From Mesorhizobium_K quangtriensis (GTDB lineage: Bacteria; Pseudomonadota; Alphaproteobacteria; Rhizobiales; Rhizobiaceae), in the NCBI RefSeq assembly GCF_040081925.1, contig NZ_JBEBMF010000004.1, positions 541,418-605,417 of the forward strand: a DNA stretch of 64,000 bases. The letters are read 5' to 3'. The translations under genes were made by a program, and so were the position numbers. The stretch's first letter is position 1. Every line of letters starts with the position of its first letter. Positions 42,340 through 51,500 of the stretch are shown one piece after another. The notes beneath the pieces were generated by a model. The model made no database searches and was not told the DNA's origin. It saw nothing but the letters and a program-made list of their open reading frames with translations.

Positions 42340-44047
42340 CGTCAGGCGGCAGCATCGCGGTGACGATCTGGCCAAAACGCTCTGCCGCCGAGAGCGACTC
42401 GAGGCCTATGTAAAAGCTTGTCGTAGTCCCAAGCGATTTGTGACCGAGAACGCGACGAACGAGTTCATAATTGCCGCGATCGGTGCGCAGGATCAGGGCG
42501 GCAGCCGCGTGGCGGAACTGATGCGGTGTGATTGTCAGGCCGATTTCGCGCGCGATCCGCTTGGTGATCTGGCCACCAAGCGTCTTCATGTCCTTGTGGC
42601 CGCCAGCCTCGCCTGGAAACAGGTAATCGTGATTGTGGCTGCGCATCAATCCCGGACGATGATCGTGGATAAAGGTTTCGATCATCGCCGTGACCTGTGC
42701 ATTCAGCGGAAACTCCAAGGGTTCTTCGTTCTTGACCTCATTGGCAGCAAAGATCAGATGAAACGCTCCTGCCGGACCGTTAGGGCGGATGAGGTTGTGA
42801 CCGATCCGGATTGTCGCAAGGTTGCGCATCCGCACCGGCGCCATGGTCAACAGAGTTATGGCGACGGCGAGTTGGGCAGACACGGCCGATTTGATCGGCT
42901 GCGTTCTGCGAAAGGCATCGGCCCCGGCCAAGATACGACGAGGCAATCCAACGACCTTCGCCCAGCTGTCGGTCGCCAGAACCTGGCGAATCAGCGTCAT
43001 ATTCTTGTCGGTCAGGCCCGACCGACGATGCTCTTCCAAAGTGGCGCGCATGTCCTCCAGTCGCCTCAAGCTTTCACCGTCTAGCTCCGTCTCGCTGCGG
43101 GCGAGATCGAGAAACAATGTTGCGAGGTCGATCGTGTAGATGCCCGGTTGTTCACCATCGGTCCGCCAATAGGCATCGATGATCATCTCTGAACGATCCG
43201 GGTGCAGCAGGGCCGCAAGCGAGGACAGCTCATCAATTGGGATACCAGTTCTGGCTGCCATTCGTACGGCCGCCTTCAGCTTCCGTTCAATGAGATTCAA
43301 GGTCGATTGCTTGCAGCCGCGCAGTCTCCGTCCAGAAGCGGATTCGCGCGCTCGTGAACGCCGCTTCAGCACGGCCTCAATATCGCTGCGCAGTCCGGCA
43401 GGAACCTGATCCCACGGCAGACCGTCATTCGCACAAATGGCTGCCGGGACGCTTAGCGCAACGTCCGGCCATTCCTTGATTGTCTCGGCATGCTGGTTGA
43501 AGTGACGCGATAGCGATCGGATCGTCGAGTTGCGCAAAGGCCTGAATTTGGTTTCACTGCAATATGCAACATAGGCAGTGAGATGCTCGTCACCGATGCT
43601 GCCCGGCTCGACTCCTTGCATGCTCAGGAACCGAAAGAAGGGCGAGATCAGATCGCGGTGATGACGGTTTCCAATCAGAACCAACAATTCCCGATACGCC
43701 GCCGTCATAGCCGCTGCACGACCCAGCCCGCCTCTACAATCCTTGAACCAGTTCAATGCCGCTTTGGCGTTGGCCCGGTGATTGGCGAATGTCTTGTCGT
43801 TGACGCCGAGCCTGGCCGGATGAAGGGCCAACACCTGTTGACTGATGCCCGATATGCGCGCCGGCATCGTCGGCATGGGTCGGTCAATGTACTCGGCCAT
43901 TTTGCGAAGCGACGTCGACCAATGGCGCTTCCGGCCATCGCTGAGGTGATCGTCGCTCGCAATAGCCTGTAACACATCCGCAAAAGACGGTTCGCCGATT
44001 GCCGAGTGCGCGGAGAACGGGTGTCTGGGATCGACATGTTTGTTCAT
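42302..44047 (-). CDS. Tyrosine recombinase, second of a pair, 581 residues
   Basis: A long recombinase with a 300-residue N-terminal region and C-terminal catalytic set: arginine in MAPVRMRNLATIRIG, lysine in AANEVKNEEPLEF, HQFRHAAAALIL, LGHKSLGTTTSFYIGLESL with the tyrosine. It begins at 44047 and overlaps the 359-residue partner. Longer than usual for phage integrases, it resembles the larger members of recombinase pairs found in mobile elements. Confidence 0.87.
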   Translation of the reverse strand: MNKHVDPRHPFSAHSAIGEPSFADVLQAIASDDHLSDGRKRHWSTSLRKMAEYIDRPMPTMPARISGISQQVLALHPARLGVNDKTFANHRANAKAALNWFKDCRGGLGRAAAMTAAYRELLVLIGNRHHRDLISPFFRFLSMQGVEPGSIGDEHLTAYVAYCSETKFRPLRNSTIRSLSRHFNQHAETIKEWPDVALSVPAAICANDGLPWDQVPAGLRSDIEAVLKRRSRARESASGRRLRGCKQSTLNLIERKLKAAVRMAARTGIPIDELSSLAALLHPDRSEMIIDAYWRTDGEQPGIYTIDLATLFLDLARSETELDGESLRRLEDMRATLEEHRRSGLTDKNMTLIRQVLATDSWAKVVGLPRRILAGADAFRRTQPIKSAVSAQLAVAITLLTMAPVRMRNLATIRIGHNLIRPNGPAGAFHLIFAANEVKNEEPLEFPLNAQVTAMIETFIHDHRPGLMRSHNHDYLFPGEAGGHKDMKTLGGQITKRIAREIGLTITPHQFRHAAAALILRTDRGNYELVRRVLGHKSLGTTTSFYIGLESLSAAERFGQIVTAMLPPDDAQPCKPKRHRG

Positions 44048-44262
44048 TGGGACGGGTCCTTCGCGGCTGCAGATGGATCAGGATGGACAAGGCATTCTGT
44101 ACTTGGAATTTAGGAATACTATACAAGAATACAATCCATATTTACGCCAAACAGTAATCCTAATACTGAAATCAATATGTAATAACTTCTCGCACCCGAT
44201 GCATAATACAATTCATGGTTGGACATAGCTTCACATCCACCTGAGCAGTGACGAGTCCCTGG
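44048..44262. other. AT-rich spacer between the recombinases and the excisionase-like gene
   Basis: About 215 bp including a strongly AT-rich stretch (44100 to 44225), unlike its GC-rich flanks. No coding sequence was recognised. It could carry the recombinase promoter or a recombination site. Confidence 0.5.
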
Positions 44263-44547
44263 CTAGGACCCGTACTGCGTCGTCGAAGCGTAGATCCGTT
44301 CCTCAACCCACTTGTCCAAGTCGGATTTGCGATAGAGGACCTTGCGGCGGCCAAGACGGACGAAGGGTGGCCCCGTCCCGGAAACCCTGAGCTTGTCGAG
44401 ATAGTTCTTCGAAACGCGCAGGTAGTTGGCTGCCTGCTCCACGATCAGGTATGGCGAGTTCAACTTCTCTTGCCTGTCGCTTTCGTTCGGAGATTTGGGA
44501 TGTCCGTTGTCCGCTGGGACAAGTGCTTGATCGGCTTCCGTGGTCAT
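44263..44547 (-). CDS. Excisionase-like helix-turn-helix protein
   Basis: From ATG 44547 this is 94 residues; the C-terminal 60 have the winged-helix excisionase pattern (YLIVEQAANYLRVSKNYLDK, RVSGTGPPFVRLGRRKVLYR, KSDLDKWVEERIYAST). It sits upstream of the recombinase pair in the same direction and likely controls excision. The ORF is open to 44694 but without helix-turn-helix content. Confidence 0.85.
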   Translation of the reverse strand: MTTEADQALVPADNGHPKSPNESDRQEKLNSPYLIVEQAANYLRVSKNYLDKLRVSGTGPPFVRLGRRKVLYRKSDLDKWVEERIYASTTQYGS

Positions 44548-44886
44548 TGGGCAACCCGAGGTTTGATAAAGTTGCCTATGGATGACGAATAAAGGAGTCA
44601 CTTGGGAGCCGGAGCAAAGTGGCTGGAGCGCCCCATCTAGAAATCGGGGCATGGCCCGTCTCGTATCGGAACAGCAGCTACGAAAGGCGGACAAACGGAG
44701 GCGCGTGGCTGACTGGCTGTTTTGGGGCCGTTAGTCGACCGACCGCTTCTAGCGACGCAGCTTGGTAAGCTGTCATTTCGATCGAGCCGATCGGCACCTG
44801 AATGCTGGACCGAAAAAATGCCCTGCAACTACTCGACGCATTTCGTGCTAGCCTTGTACATACAACACGGACGTCGGGGGGACGAT
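44548..44886. other. Upstream region of the Druantia-like operon
   Basis: A 339-bp stretch with no convincing gene. It contains a perfect TTGTA-CA-TACAA palindrome (44854 to 44865) about 20 bp before the first ATG and a G-rich Shine-Dalgarno (GGGGGGACG). The palindrome may be an operator or part of the promoter. No clear sigma-70 boxes were seen. Confidence 0.5.
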
Positions 44887-46455
44887 ATGAACGGCGGACT
44901 GAGAACTCGCAAAGTCATCGCTGCGCAACAGCGTTACACCGAGACCAAAGCACGCGATCAGAACCTAAACCTATTCGTCCCTGAAGCCTTCATCCGCGGA
45001 ATTAGGCATATCGGATACAAGAGCAATCTGGAGGCGCTCGCTGAACTCGTCGACAATTCGATCCAAGCCTATTCGGAACGGGTAGATCTGCTCTTCAACT
45101 TCGCGAGCGACGGATCGGCTGCTAGGCCGACCCAACTGGCCGTTGTCGATGATGGACATGGAATGGCACCTGCAATGTTGCGGTTCGCCATGATGTGGGG
45201 CGGGACTCACAGAGAGAATGATCGCGAAGGTCTGGGAAGGTTCGGATACGGGCTCCCCTGCGCGACCGTCAGCATGGGGCGCCGTTTCTCGATCTATTCG
45301 AAAGTTGACCGCGGCGCGACCTACGTTGTCACTCTTGATCTCGATCTGCTCGATAGCGACGCATATCGGAACAGCGATGGCGAGTTGGAAATCCCACCAG
45401 CGCGTCGCGCCCATTTGCCAGACTTTGTTAGCGACGCACTGGCGCAAAGCCATCCGGGTGGATGGAAGTCCGGAACGGTCGTGGTCATAGACAAGTTGGA
45501 CCGCCTGAACTGGACCACGGCTGCGGGCCTGCGTCGCAATCTGGTCCGGCATTTCGGGGTCGCCTATCACAAGCTGCTTCGGGCGACGTCGATCTACATC
45601 GATGGGGAAAGGGTCCGTCCAATAGACCCGCTGTTCCTGTCCCCTGACGCCGAACTATTTGCCCTGGACGAAGATCACGCTCATGCGCTCGATCCGGTCA
45701 CCATGACGATCGATGGTGAACTGGGTGACGTGCGCGGATCGGTTACACTGCGGTATGCGTGGCTGCCGCCTTCTTTTGGCGCGACCGATAAGGGGCGCGA
45801 CGCAATCGGCATCAACGCCAATTCACGCTTCCCCATCCTGAAGCACTATCACGGCATCATCTTCAGCCGAAATGGACGAATCGTGGACATTCAGGGCCGG
45901 ACGCCGTGGACCACGTTCATCAACAACGATCGATATATCCGAGTTGAGATCGAGTTTTCTGCAGGCCTAGACGAGGCGTTCGGTGTCACCACTGCGAAGC
46001 AGCAGGTGTCGCTCTCGCGCGAGATGTGGGACTGCCTTCGCGCGGCCGGCTTGCCCAAGGCAATCGAACATCTGCGGCACAAGGTTCGTTCTGCGAAAGC
46101 AGAACGCACAACTGCCTCGAGGCCTGCCGTCGCGTCGACCTCCAACTCGGTCCTCGTCCCTCCCTCAGGCACGACACCTCATGCAATCGAACCTGCCTCC
46201 CCGCTGGATGTAGAAGTTCTGGTTGGCCGCATAGTTCGAGAGTTTACGCCTGAAGCCGCCCTGGATAGTCTCTTGGCGAAGATCCTTGTCCGGATGAGGC
46301 TCGGTCGCGCTGAACACGCCGCAGACTATGACAGCTTGCTAAGAGAATGGGCTTCCGACATGCGCGCCGGCCACCTGCCGGCTGGCGCCGAGGCGCCGAA
46401 AGTGACAATGAAGACGCGTGGGCGGTCGGGGAGGGGCAGTCATGGCAGATTATGA
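44887..46455 (+). CDS. GHKL-family ATPase (MORC/MutL-like), 522 residues
   Basis: Seen: the N box ELVDNSIQA (residues 53 to 61), the G1 box VVDDGHGM (86 to 93) and the G2 box GRFGYGLPCATVS (from 117), which together form a GHKL ATP-binding fold as in Hsp90, MutL and MORC proteins. A transducer-like middle domain and a C-terminal tail rich in Ser/Pro/Ala follow. Start ATG 44887 has GGGGGGACG upstream. Aravind and colleagues described bacterial MutL/MORC-like ATPases in restriction-type neighbourhoods with helicases, which fits this location. It overlaps druA by 14 bases and is the first gene of the operon. Confidence 0.85.
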   Translation: MNGGLRTRKVIAAQQRYTETKARDQNLNLFVPEAFIRGIRHIGYKSNLEALAELVDNSIQAYSERVDLLFNFASDGSAARPTQLAVVDDGHGMAPAMLRFAMMWGGTHRENDREGLGRFGYGLPCATVSMGRRFSIYSKVDRGATYVVTLDLDLLDSDAYRNSDGELEIPPARRAHLPDFVSDALAQSHPGGWKSGTVVVIDKLDRLNWTTAAGLRRNLVRHFGVAYHKLLRATSIYIDGERVRPIDPLFLSPDAELFALDEDHAHALDPVTMTIDGELGDVRGSVTLRYAWLPPSFGATDKGRDAIGINANSRFPILKHYHGIIFSRNGRIVDIQGRTPWTTFINNDRYIRVEIEFSAGLDEAFGVTTAKQQVSLSREMWDCLRAAGLPKAIEHLRHKVRSAKAERTTASRPAVASTSNSVLVPPSGTTPHAIEPASPLDVEVLVGRIVREFTPEAALDSLLAKILVRMRLGRAEHAADYDSLLREWASDMRAGHLPAGAEAPKVTMKTRGRSGRGSHGRL

Positions 46456-48463
46456 GCTTGATCGGTCGAATTTACGGCCTTTCACGCCGTTTCTTGCCCC
46501 CGACGAACGTGAAGAACTCCACGAGCTTCTCAACTTTACTGGACCGACACCTCCCGGTTTCGCGCAGAGTCTTCGCAAACTTGCCCGGAGATATGTGGAC
46601 GAGGGCGATAGCACCAAGCTGCGCGCCATCTGCCTGCTCGTGGCGGACCTTCTGGATCAAGGGTGGCATGTCGCTTTCGAAGGAAATGGGCTGCATTTCA
46701 AAGCGCCTGGAATCGAAACAAGCCCCGACCAGACTGTCGACGATATCAAGCTTCGAATTCGATCCGCCCTCCAGGTCGCTCGCCGTCGCCAGTTGTCCGA
46801 ACCCTCCGTGGCGAACTTCATCAAACGGATGGAGCGGCGGACGCCGCGACAGCCAGGCGTGCGCAGTTCTGTGCTCGATCTCATCGATGATGGCGCAGCG
46901 TTAGGACGCGATCTGGAAGCGATCAATCAACTGCCGGTGGCCGACCGCGATGCAGCTCTCGCACGATTGATTGATCCGGTCGTCGAGGTTTGCCAAGCGG
47001 GAGCGAAATGTTCTGAGACTGGGCTGCCGTTGAACGAAATCTGGCGCTACTTCCGTCATACCTGGGCGCACGAATATCGTCCGATTCCCGGGCGCCAGTT
47101 GCTGGTCTTGATCAGAAACGCCGCGCGCCCAGGACGACCCGTTATCGGAATCGCGATGCTGGCAAGCCCCGTCATGCGTCTATCGGCGCGAGACAACTGG
47201 ATCGGCTGGCTGCGGGAGTCGACAGAGGCAAATCTCCGGTCCGGCCTGTGGGACCCAGCATGCCTCGCCGAGGCTTTCCTCGATCGACTGAATGCGTCGA
47301 TCGACGAGGTCCGTTGGGACGACCTGGTGCGGCCGGACGAGATCGAAAGCCCAAGCGAGAATACGATCCTGCGCCTCGAGCAAAAGGCGTCCGGAGCCGC
47401 GTATGCGCGGGATCTTGAGTTGAAGGTACACTACCAAACCAGCCTTCAGGAGGGGGATCGGGTCCGCCCGATGCGGGGAGCCGTCAAGGTGGTCGGGTCT
47501 GACACCGATTGGGTCAGGGCTTCCGAAGACCTGCTCTTCGTGCGGAAGAGAGCCGAACTGCTCGCTCAACTGCTGTTCGCAAAGCAAATGTTTCGGGCGG
47601 CCGACCTCGCTTCGGATCCCTCGTCCGCCCTCGACCAACTTCTTTCCGCAAAAAGCGGACAGCGTGCCATCGACATTGTGCTGGCCGAGTTTCGAAAGGC
47701 TGGCCTTTCCAGCCGCGTGGCCGACGTGAGCATCTGTGGAGCTATCGCTCCTTACAATGAACTGCTTGGCGGCAAGCTCGTGGCCCTCTTGCTGGCGTCC
47801 AAGGAAGTCCGAGATCATTATTCCAAACGTTACAGCGGTCAGGTGAGTGTGATCGCGTCGCAGATGGCTGGACGAGCGATCTCGAAGCCTGCTGACTTGT
47901 GCGTCCTGACGACGACCAGCCTCTATGGGGTAGGATCGAGTCAATACAATCGGCTCAGCCTCCGGGCCGTCGAGCACGAGGGTTTGACGCACGAACTGCG
48001 ATGGGACTCGATCGGGCGGAGCAAGACCGGTGGCTTTGGCACGCTGCATCTCGGCCAAGATACCGCCCACGCCCTGCGGCTAATGGCGCAAAACCTGCAC
48101 ACCTCTCGCCGCGTGAATAATCGGTTTGGTGAGGGAACAAGCCCGCGCCTGCGACAGATCAGGGAGGGGCTGGACGCGCTAGGCATCGCCAGCGATAGTA
48201 TTCTTCACCATGCCACTCCGCGGCTATTCTACGCCTGCGAACTCGGTGCGAGCTCGCGAAATGCGCTGATGGGCCTGACATCCATCGAGACTAAAGCCTC
48301 GTCCGCCGCTGCGATCTCGGCAGCCTGGCGGCGTCGATGGCTGGATGGTCGCGCTCGGCGTGATGCGACTATCGCCGCCGTGAAGGTCCTCGGCCCGGAG
48401 AGCGTGCAGCGCAGTTTGGACACCGAGCCCGTGCCCGACCTGCTAACTGCGCTCGGCGAGTAG
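46442..48463 (+). CDS. DruA-like DUF4338 protein, 673 residues
   Basis: Two segments are characteristic of DUF4338/DruA: EIWRYFRHTWAHEYRPIPG followed by RDNWIGW (residues 250 to 256), and CGAIAPYNELLGGKLVALLL starting at residue 432, then SSQYNRLSLRAVEHEG. DruA is a component of Druantia anti-phage systems, role unresolved. The protein is longer than simple DUF4338 units, with an N-terminal region of about 190 residues of its own. ATG 46442 has GGGGAGGGG upstream. Identification is by pattern recognition, not a search. Confidence 0.75.
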   Translation: MADYELDRSNLRPFTPFLAPDEREELHELLNFTGPTPPGFAQSLRKLARRYVDEGDSTKLRAICLLVADLLDQGWHVAFEGNGLHFKAPGIETSPDQTVDDIKLRIRSALQVARRRQLSEPSVANFIKRMERRTPRQPGVRSSVLDLIDDGAALGRDLEAINQLPVADRDAALARLIDPVVEVCQAGAKCSETGLPLNEIWRYFRHTWAHEYRPIPGRQLLVLIRNAARPGRPVIGIAMLASPVMRLSARDNWIGWLRESTEANLRSGLWDPACLAEAFLDRLNASIDEVRWDDLVRPDEIESPSENTILRLEQKASGAAYARDLELKVHYQTSLQEGDRVRPMRGAVKVVGSDTDWVRASEDLLFVRKRAELLAQLLFAKQMFRAADLASDPSSALDQLLSAKSGQRAIDIVLAEFRKAGLSSRVADVSICGAIAPYNELLGGKLVALLLASKEVRDHYSKRYSGQVSVIASQMAGRAISKPADLCVLTTTSLYGVGSSQYNRLSLRAVEHEGLTHELRWDSIGRSKTGGFGTLHLGQDTAHALRLMAQNLHTSRRVNNRFGEGTSPRLRQIREGLDALGIASDSILHHATPRLFYACELGASSRNALMGLTSIETKASSAAAISAAWRRRWLDGRARRDATIAAVKVLGPESVQRSLDTEPVPDLLTALGE

Positions 48464-48550
48464 GGACAATCGGAGTGAAATTTCTTAGCCTTAGGTGGCA
48501 AAGAATCAAAAAGCTAAAGGGGCCGGATAAGCCGGGGTAATTGGGGGCAC

Positions 48551-51500
48551 GTGCGTACCGAAATTGAGCACATGAGGGAGGCGCTCGCTTCCTATATTGA
48601 GGCGACCTATCATCTCTCTGATCCGAAGGTCGTCGCATTGCGGCGAAAGCTGCTGACCGATCATGGTGTCGCGCAGACACCGTTCATCGAAAGCACACCG
48701 AGCTATGCCGGTCACCGCAAATATGCGGACCTCTCCCTGCCAAAGGGTGTGTCCGCTTTCCTCACCGACCTAGCTGAAAAAGCCGAGGATCTGCTTTTCA
48801 ATCCACCGTACGAGCACCAGGCGGAGGCGCTCGAACACACGACTCGTTCGGACGCGGCAGGAAGTGGCATTGTCGTAACGACCGGCACCGGCTCCGGCAA
48901 GACGGAGAGCTTCCTACTGCCTGTGCTTGCGCGCCTCGCTGACGAGGCGCTCAACAGGAAAGCGCATTTTGAGACGCGGGCGGTGCGCGCATTGTTGCTT
49001 TACCCGATGAACGCGCTGGTCAACGATCAGTTGGGGCGCCTGCGAAACCTGTTCGGCGCGCCGTCGGTGCGACGGGCCTTCAAGAGTGCCGGCGGTCGAC
49101 CGGCGAAGTTCGGGCGTTACACCGGGCGCACGCTCTATCCGGGATTTCGGAGCGCGGACCGCGATCGGGACCGTCTGAAAACACTCGGCTACTACCTGAA
49201 GATCGAAGACGCTGCTCGGGCGGGCAGCACGAAGGATCAGGAACTCGTCGAGACGCTCCGGGCAAAAGGCCGGTGGCCGGGAAAGCCAGACAGTTTCATA
49301 GGCGCATATGACGGCCTACGGAACTGGTACGGCAATTCGGGTCAACATTGGGAGGATGCAAATGGCCAGCCTGCCCGTGCAATTGAGCAACTCGACGATC
49401 CCGAACTGCTGACCCGGCACGAAATCCAGGAGGCCTGTCCCGACCTGTTGGTCACGAACTACTCGATGCTGGAGTACATGCTCCTGCGTCCGCTTGAGCG
49501 CGAAATCTTTGGCGAAACCCGCGCCTACTTCGAGGCCCATCCTGAGGAGAAGTTCCTTCTCATTTTGGACGAGGCGCACCTCTACCGAGGCGCGAACGGC
49601 ACGGAAGTCGCCTATCTCATCCGTCGGCTGCTGGACCGACTGGGACTGCCTCCGTCGCGCGTTATCTTCATCGCGACCAGCGCGTCGTTCTCGAATGACG
49701 AGCGCGCGAAGGAATTCGTAGCCGGGCTTTGTGGTCTTGAGCCTAAGGTCATCCGCCGGCTGATCGGAAGCAAACATGCTGTTGATGTGGCAGGTGCGGG
49801 ATCTGCGGACCTGGCGCACCAATTGGCCAATGTACCCCTGGATGCTCTGCACTCGCCGGATCTTCGGGAGCGCTCCAGCGTCGTCGCACCGTTGGCCGCG
49901 GAACGTTCCGACCTATCCGGCAGCCGCGTCACGTTGAAGAGAATCGACAGCGGACCCGAGGCCGCATCGGTTACGGTCGGTGGGCTCGATCTCCGCGGCC
50001 GCCGCTTCGAGGAAGTGGTCGTTGTCGAAGCAAAGGGCGAGGCGCGTTCCCAAGAGCCGTTTCTCATCCTCGACACGGTTTCATCCCTCCAGGGACGGGT
50101 CAGCGTGGCGAGATGTTATCCGCTGGGCGAAGCGGATGCCGAAGGCTTTCGCAATGCCGCGGACGATCTACCCGCAGCTCTGTACGAGATTCTGGCGCCT
50201 CTTCCGGTCGTTGGTCGCCTCCGGAATATTACGAGTGGTGCCGAGAATCCCGCTGACCCCGTCGACGTGCCGGGAGCCGCGTGGGCCGTGACAGAGCTAC
50301 CCGGCGCTCTTTTCACCAACACCTCGAACGGCGTCTCGGCGACCGATGCACTGCTCGAATTGGCATCACTAGCCAAGCCTGCGCCCGACAAACCGCCGCT
50401 GCTGCCCGCTCGGGTTCACATGCTTTTTCGCGGTCTGCCCGGCCTGTGGGCTTGTGCCAACCCAGACTGCGACCAGATCGACCCTGCCTATCGCGGCGGG
50501 CCGACGGGGAAGCTCTACTCCGAGCCCCGCCGCAGTTGCGATTGCGGATCGCAGGTCCTTGAACTTCACAGTTGCCGGTCGTGCGGACTATCGGTCGCCC
50601 GCGCTAACATAGGAGCACCTGCGGGCACGGAGCATCTCTGGCAGGACAACGGCTATGCCTATGCCGGTGACACCGGACTGATCGAGCCTGTCCACGTTTG
50701 TCTCGAAGACCCGAAGCCACAAGTCGCGGGGACGGTCCGGCCCGTGTACCTGGATCTCGCAACCGGAAAGATCGACGGTGGTGGCACCTTCGTTCGAGAG
50801 GTATGGCTCGCGCCGCTTCTCGGCTCGAAGCTATTCGAGAAATGCCCGCGTTGCGGTGCTAATTGCGACCCGTCCTCGTCAAACGGGATTTCTGATCTTC
50901 AGACGAAGGGCGAGCAACCCTTTCAGGAACTGATCTCGGTTCAGGTGCTCGAGCAGCCGCCGCGGCCCGATAGCGATACGCCTCTTCAAGGGCGAAAGGC
51001 GTTGGTGTTTTCAGACGGCCGCCAAACAGCGTCCCGCTTGGCCGGCACCCTAAAAACCTTTTCCTTCCGCGACAGTCTTCGGCCGCTGTTGCTGGCGGGC
51101 ATGACCGCCTTAAAGCAACCTGCGTTCACCCCGTCGCTCGACGATGCGCCTCTCGCGATCGCGCTAGGGGGCGCCCGTCATGGGGTACGGTTGCGTCCCA
51201 GTGGCGCTGAAGACGGCCGGATGGATCGCGCGGGGCGGCGCGCCGTCGGCTTAATCGGAAGCCCCGACGCGGACGCCGAAGATTTCCGGCAACTCACCAA
51301 CCAGACCAGCGCTGATACGCCTCTCTCCGTATTTCAAAGCATCTACGCTGTGCTGCAGGACGAGCACACGGGTATCTTCCCCCTCGCCCTCGCAACCCTA
51401 AAAGCAAAGCTGACCAGGATCGAGGCGGACAAGCTGAATGCGGCGGTCGCGTTACCAACGATCCCTAGGCTGAGTGATGAAGAGGCGCGTGCGGCCCTTA

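Noticed and set aside
47180..48070. A 296-codon minus-strand frame within druA
   Set aside because: No family resemblance; the sense frame has clear DUF4338 features.
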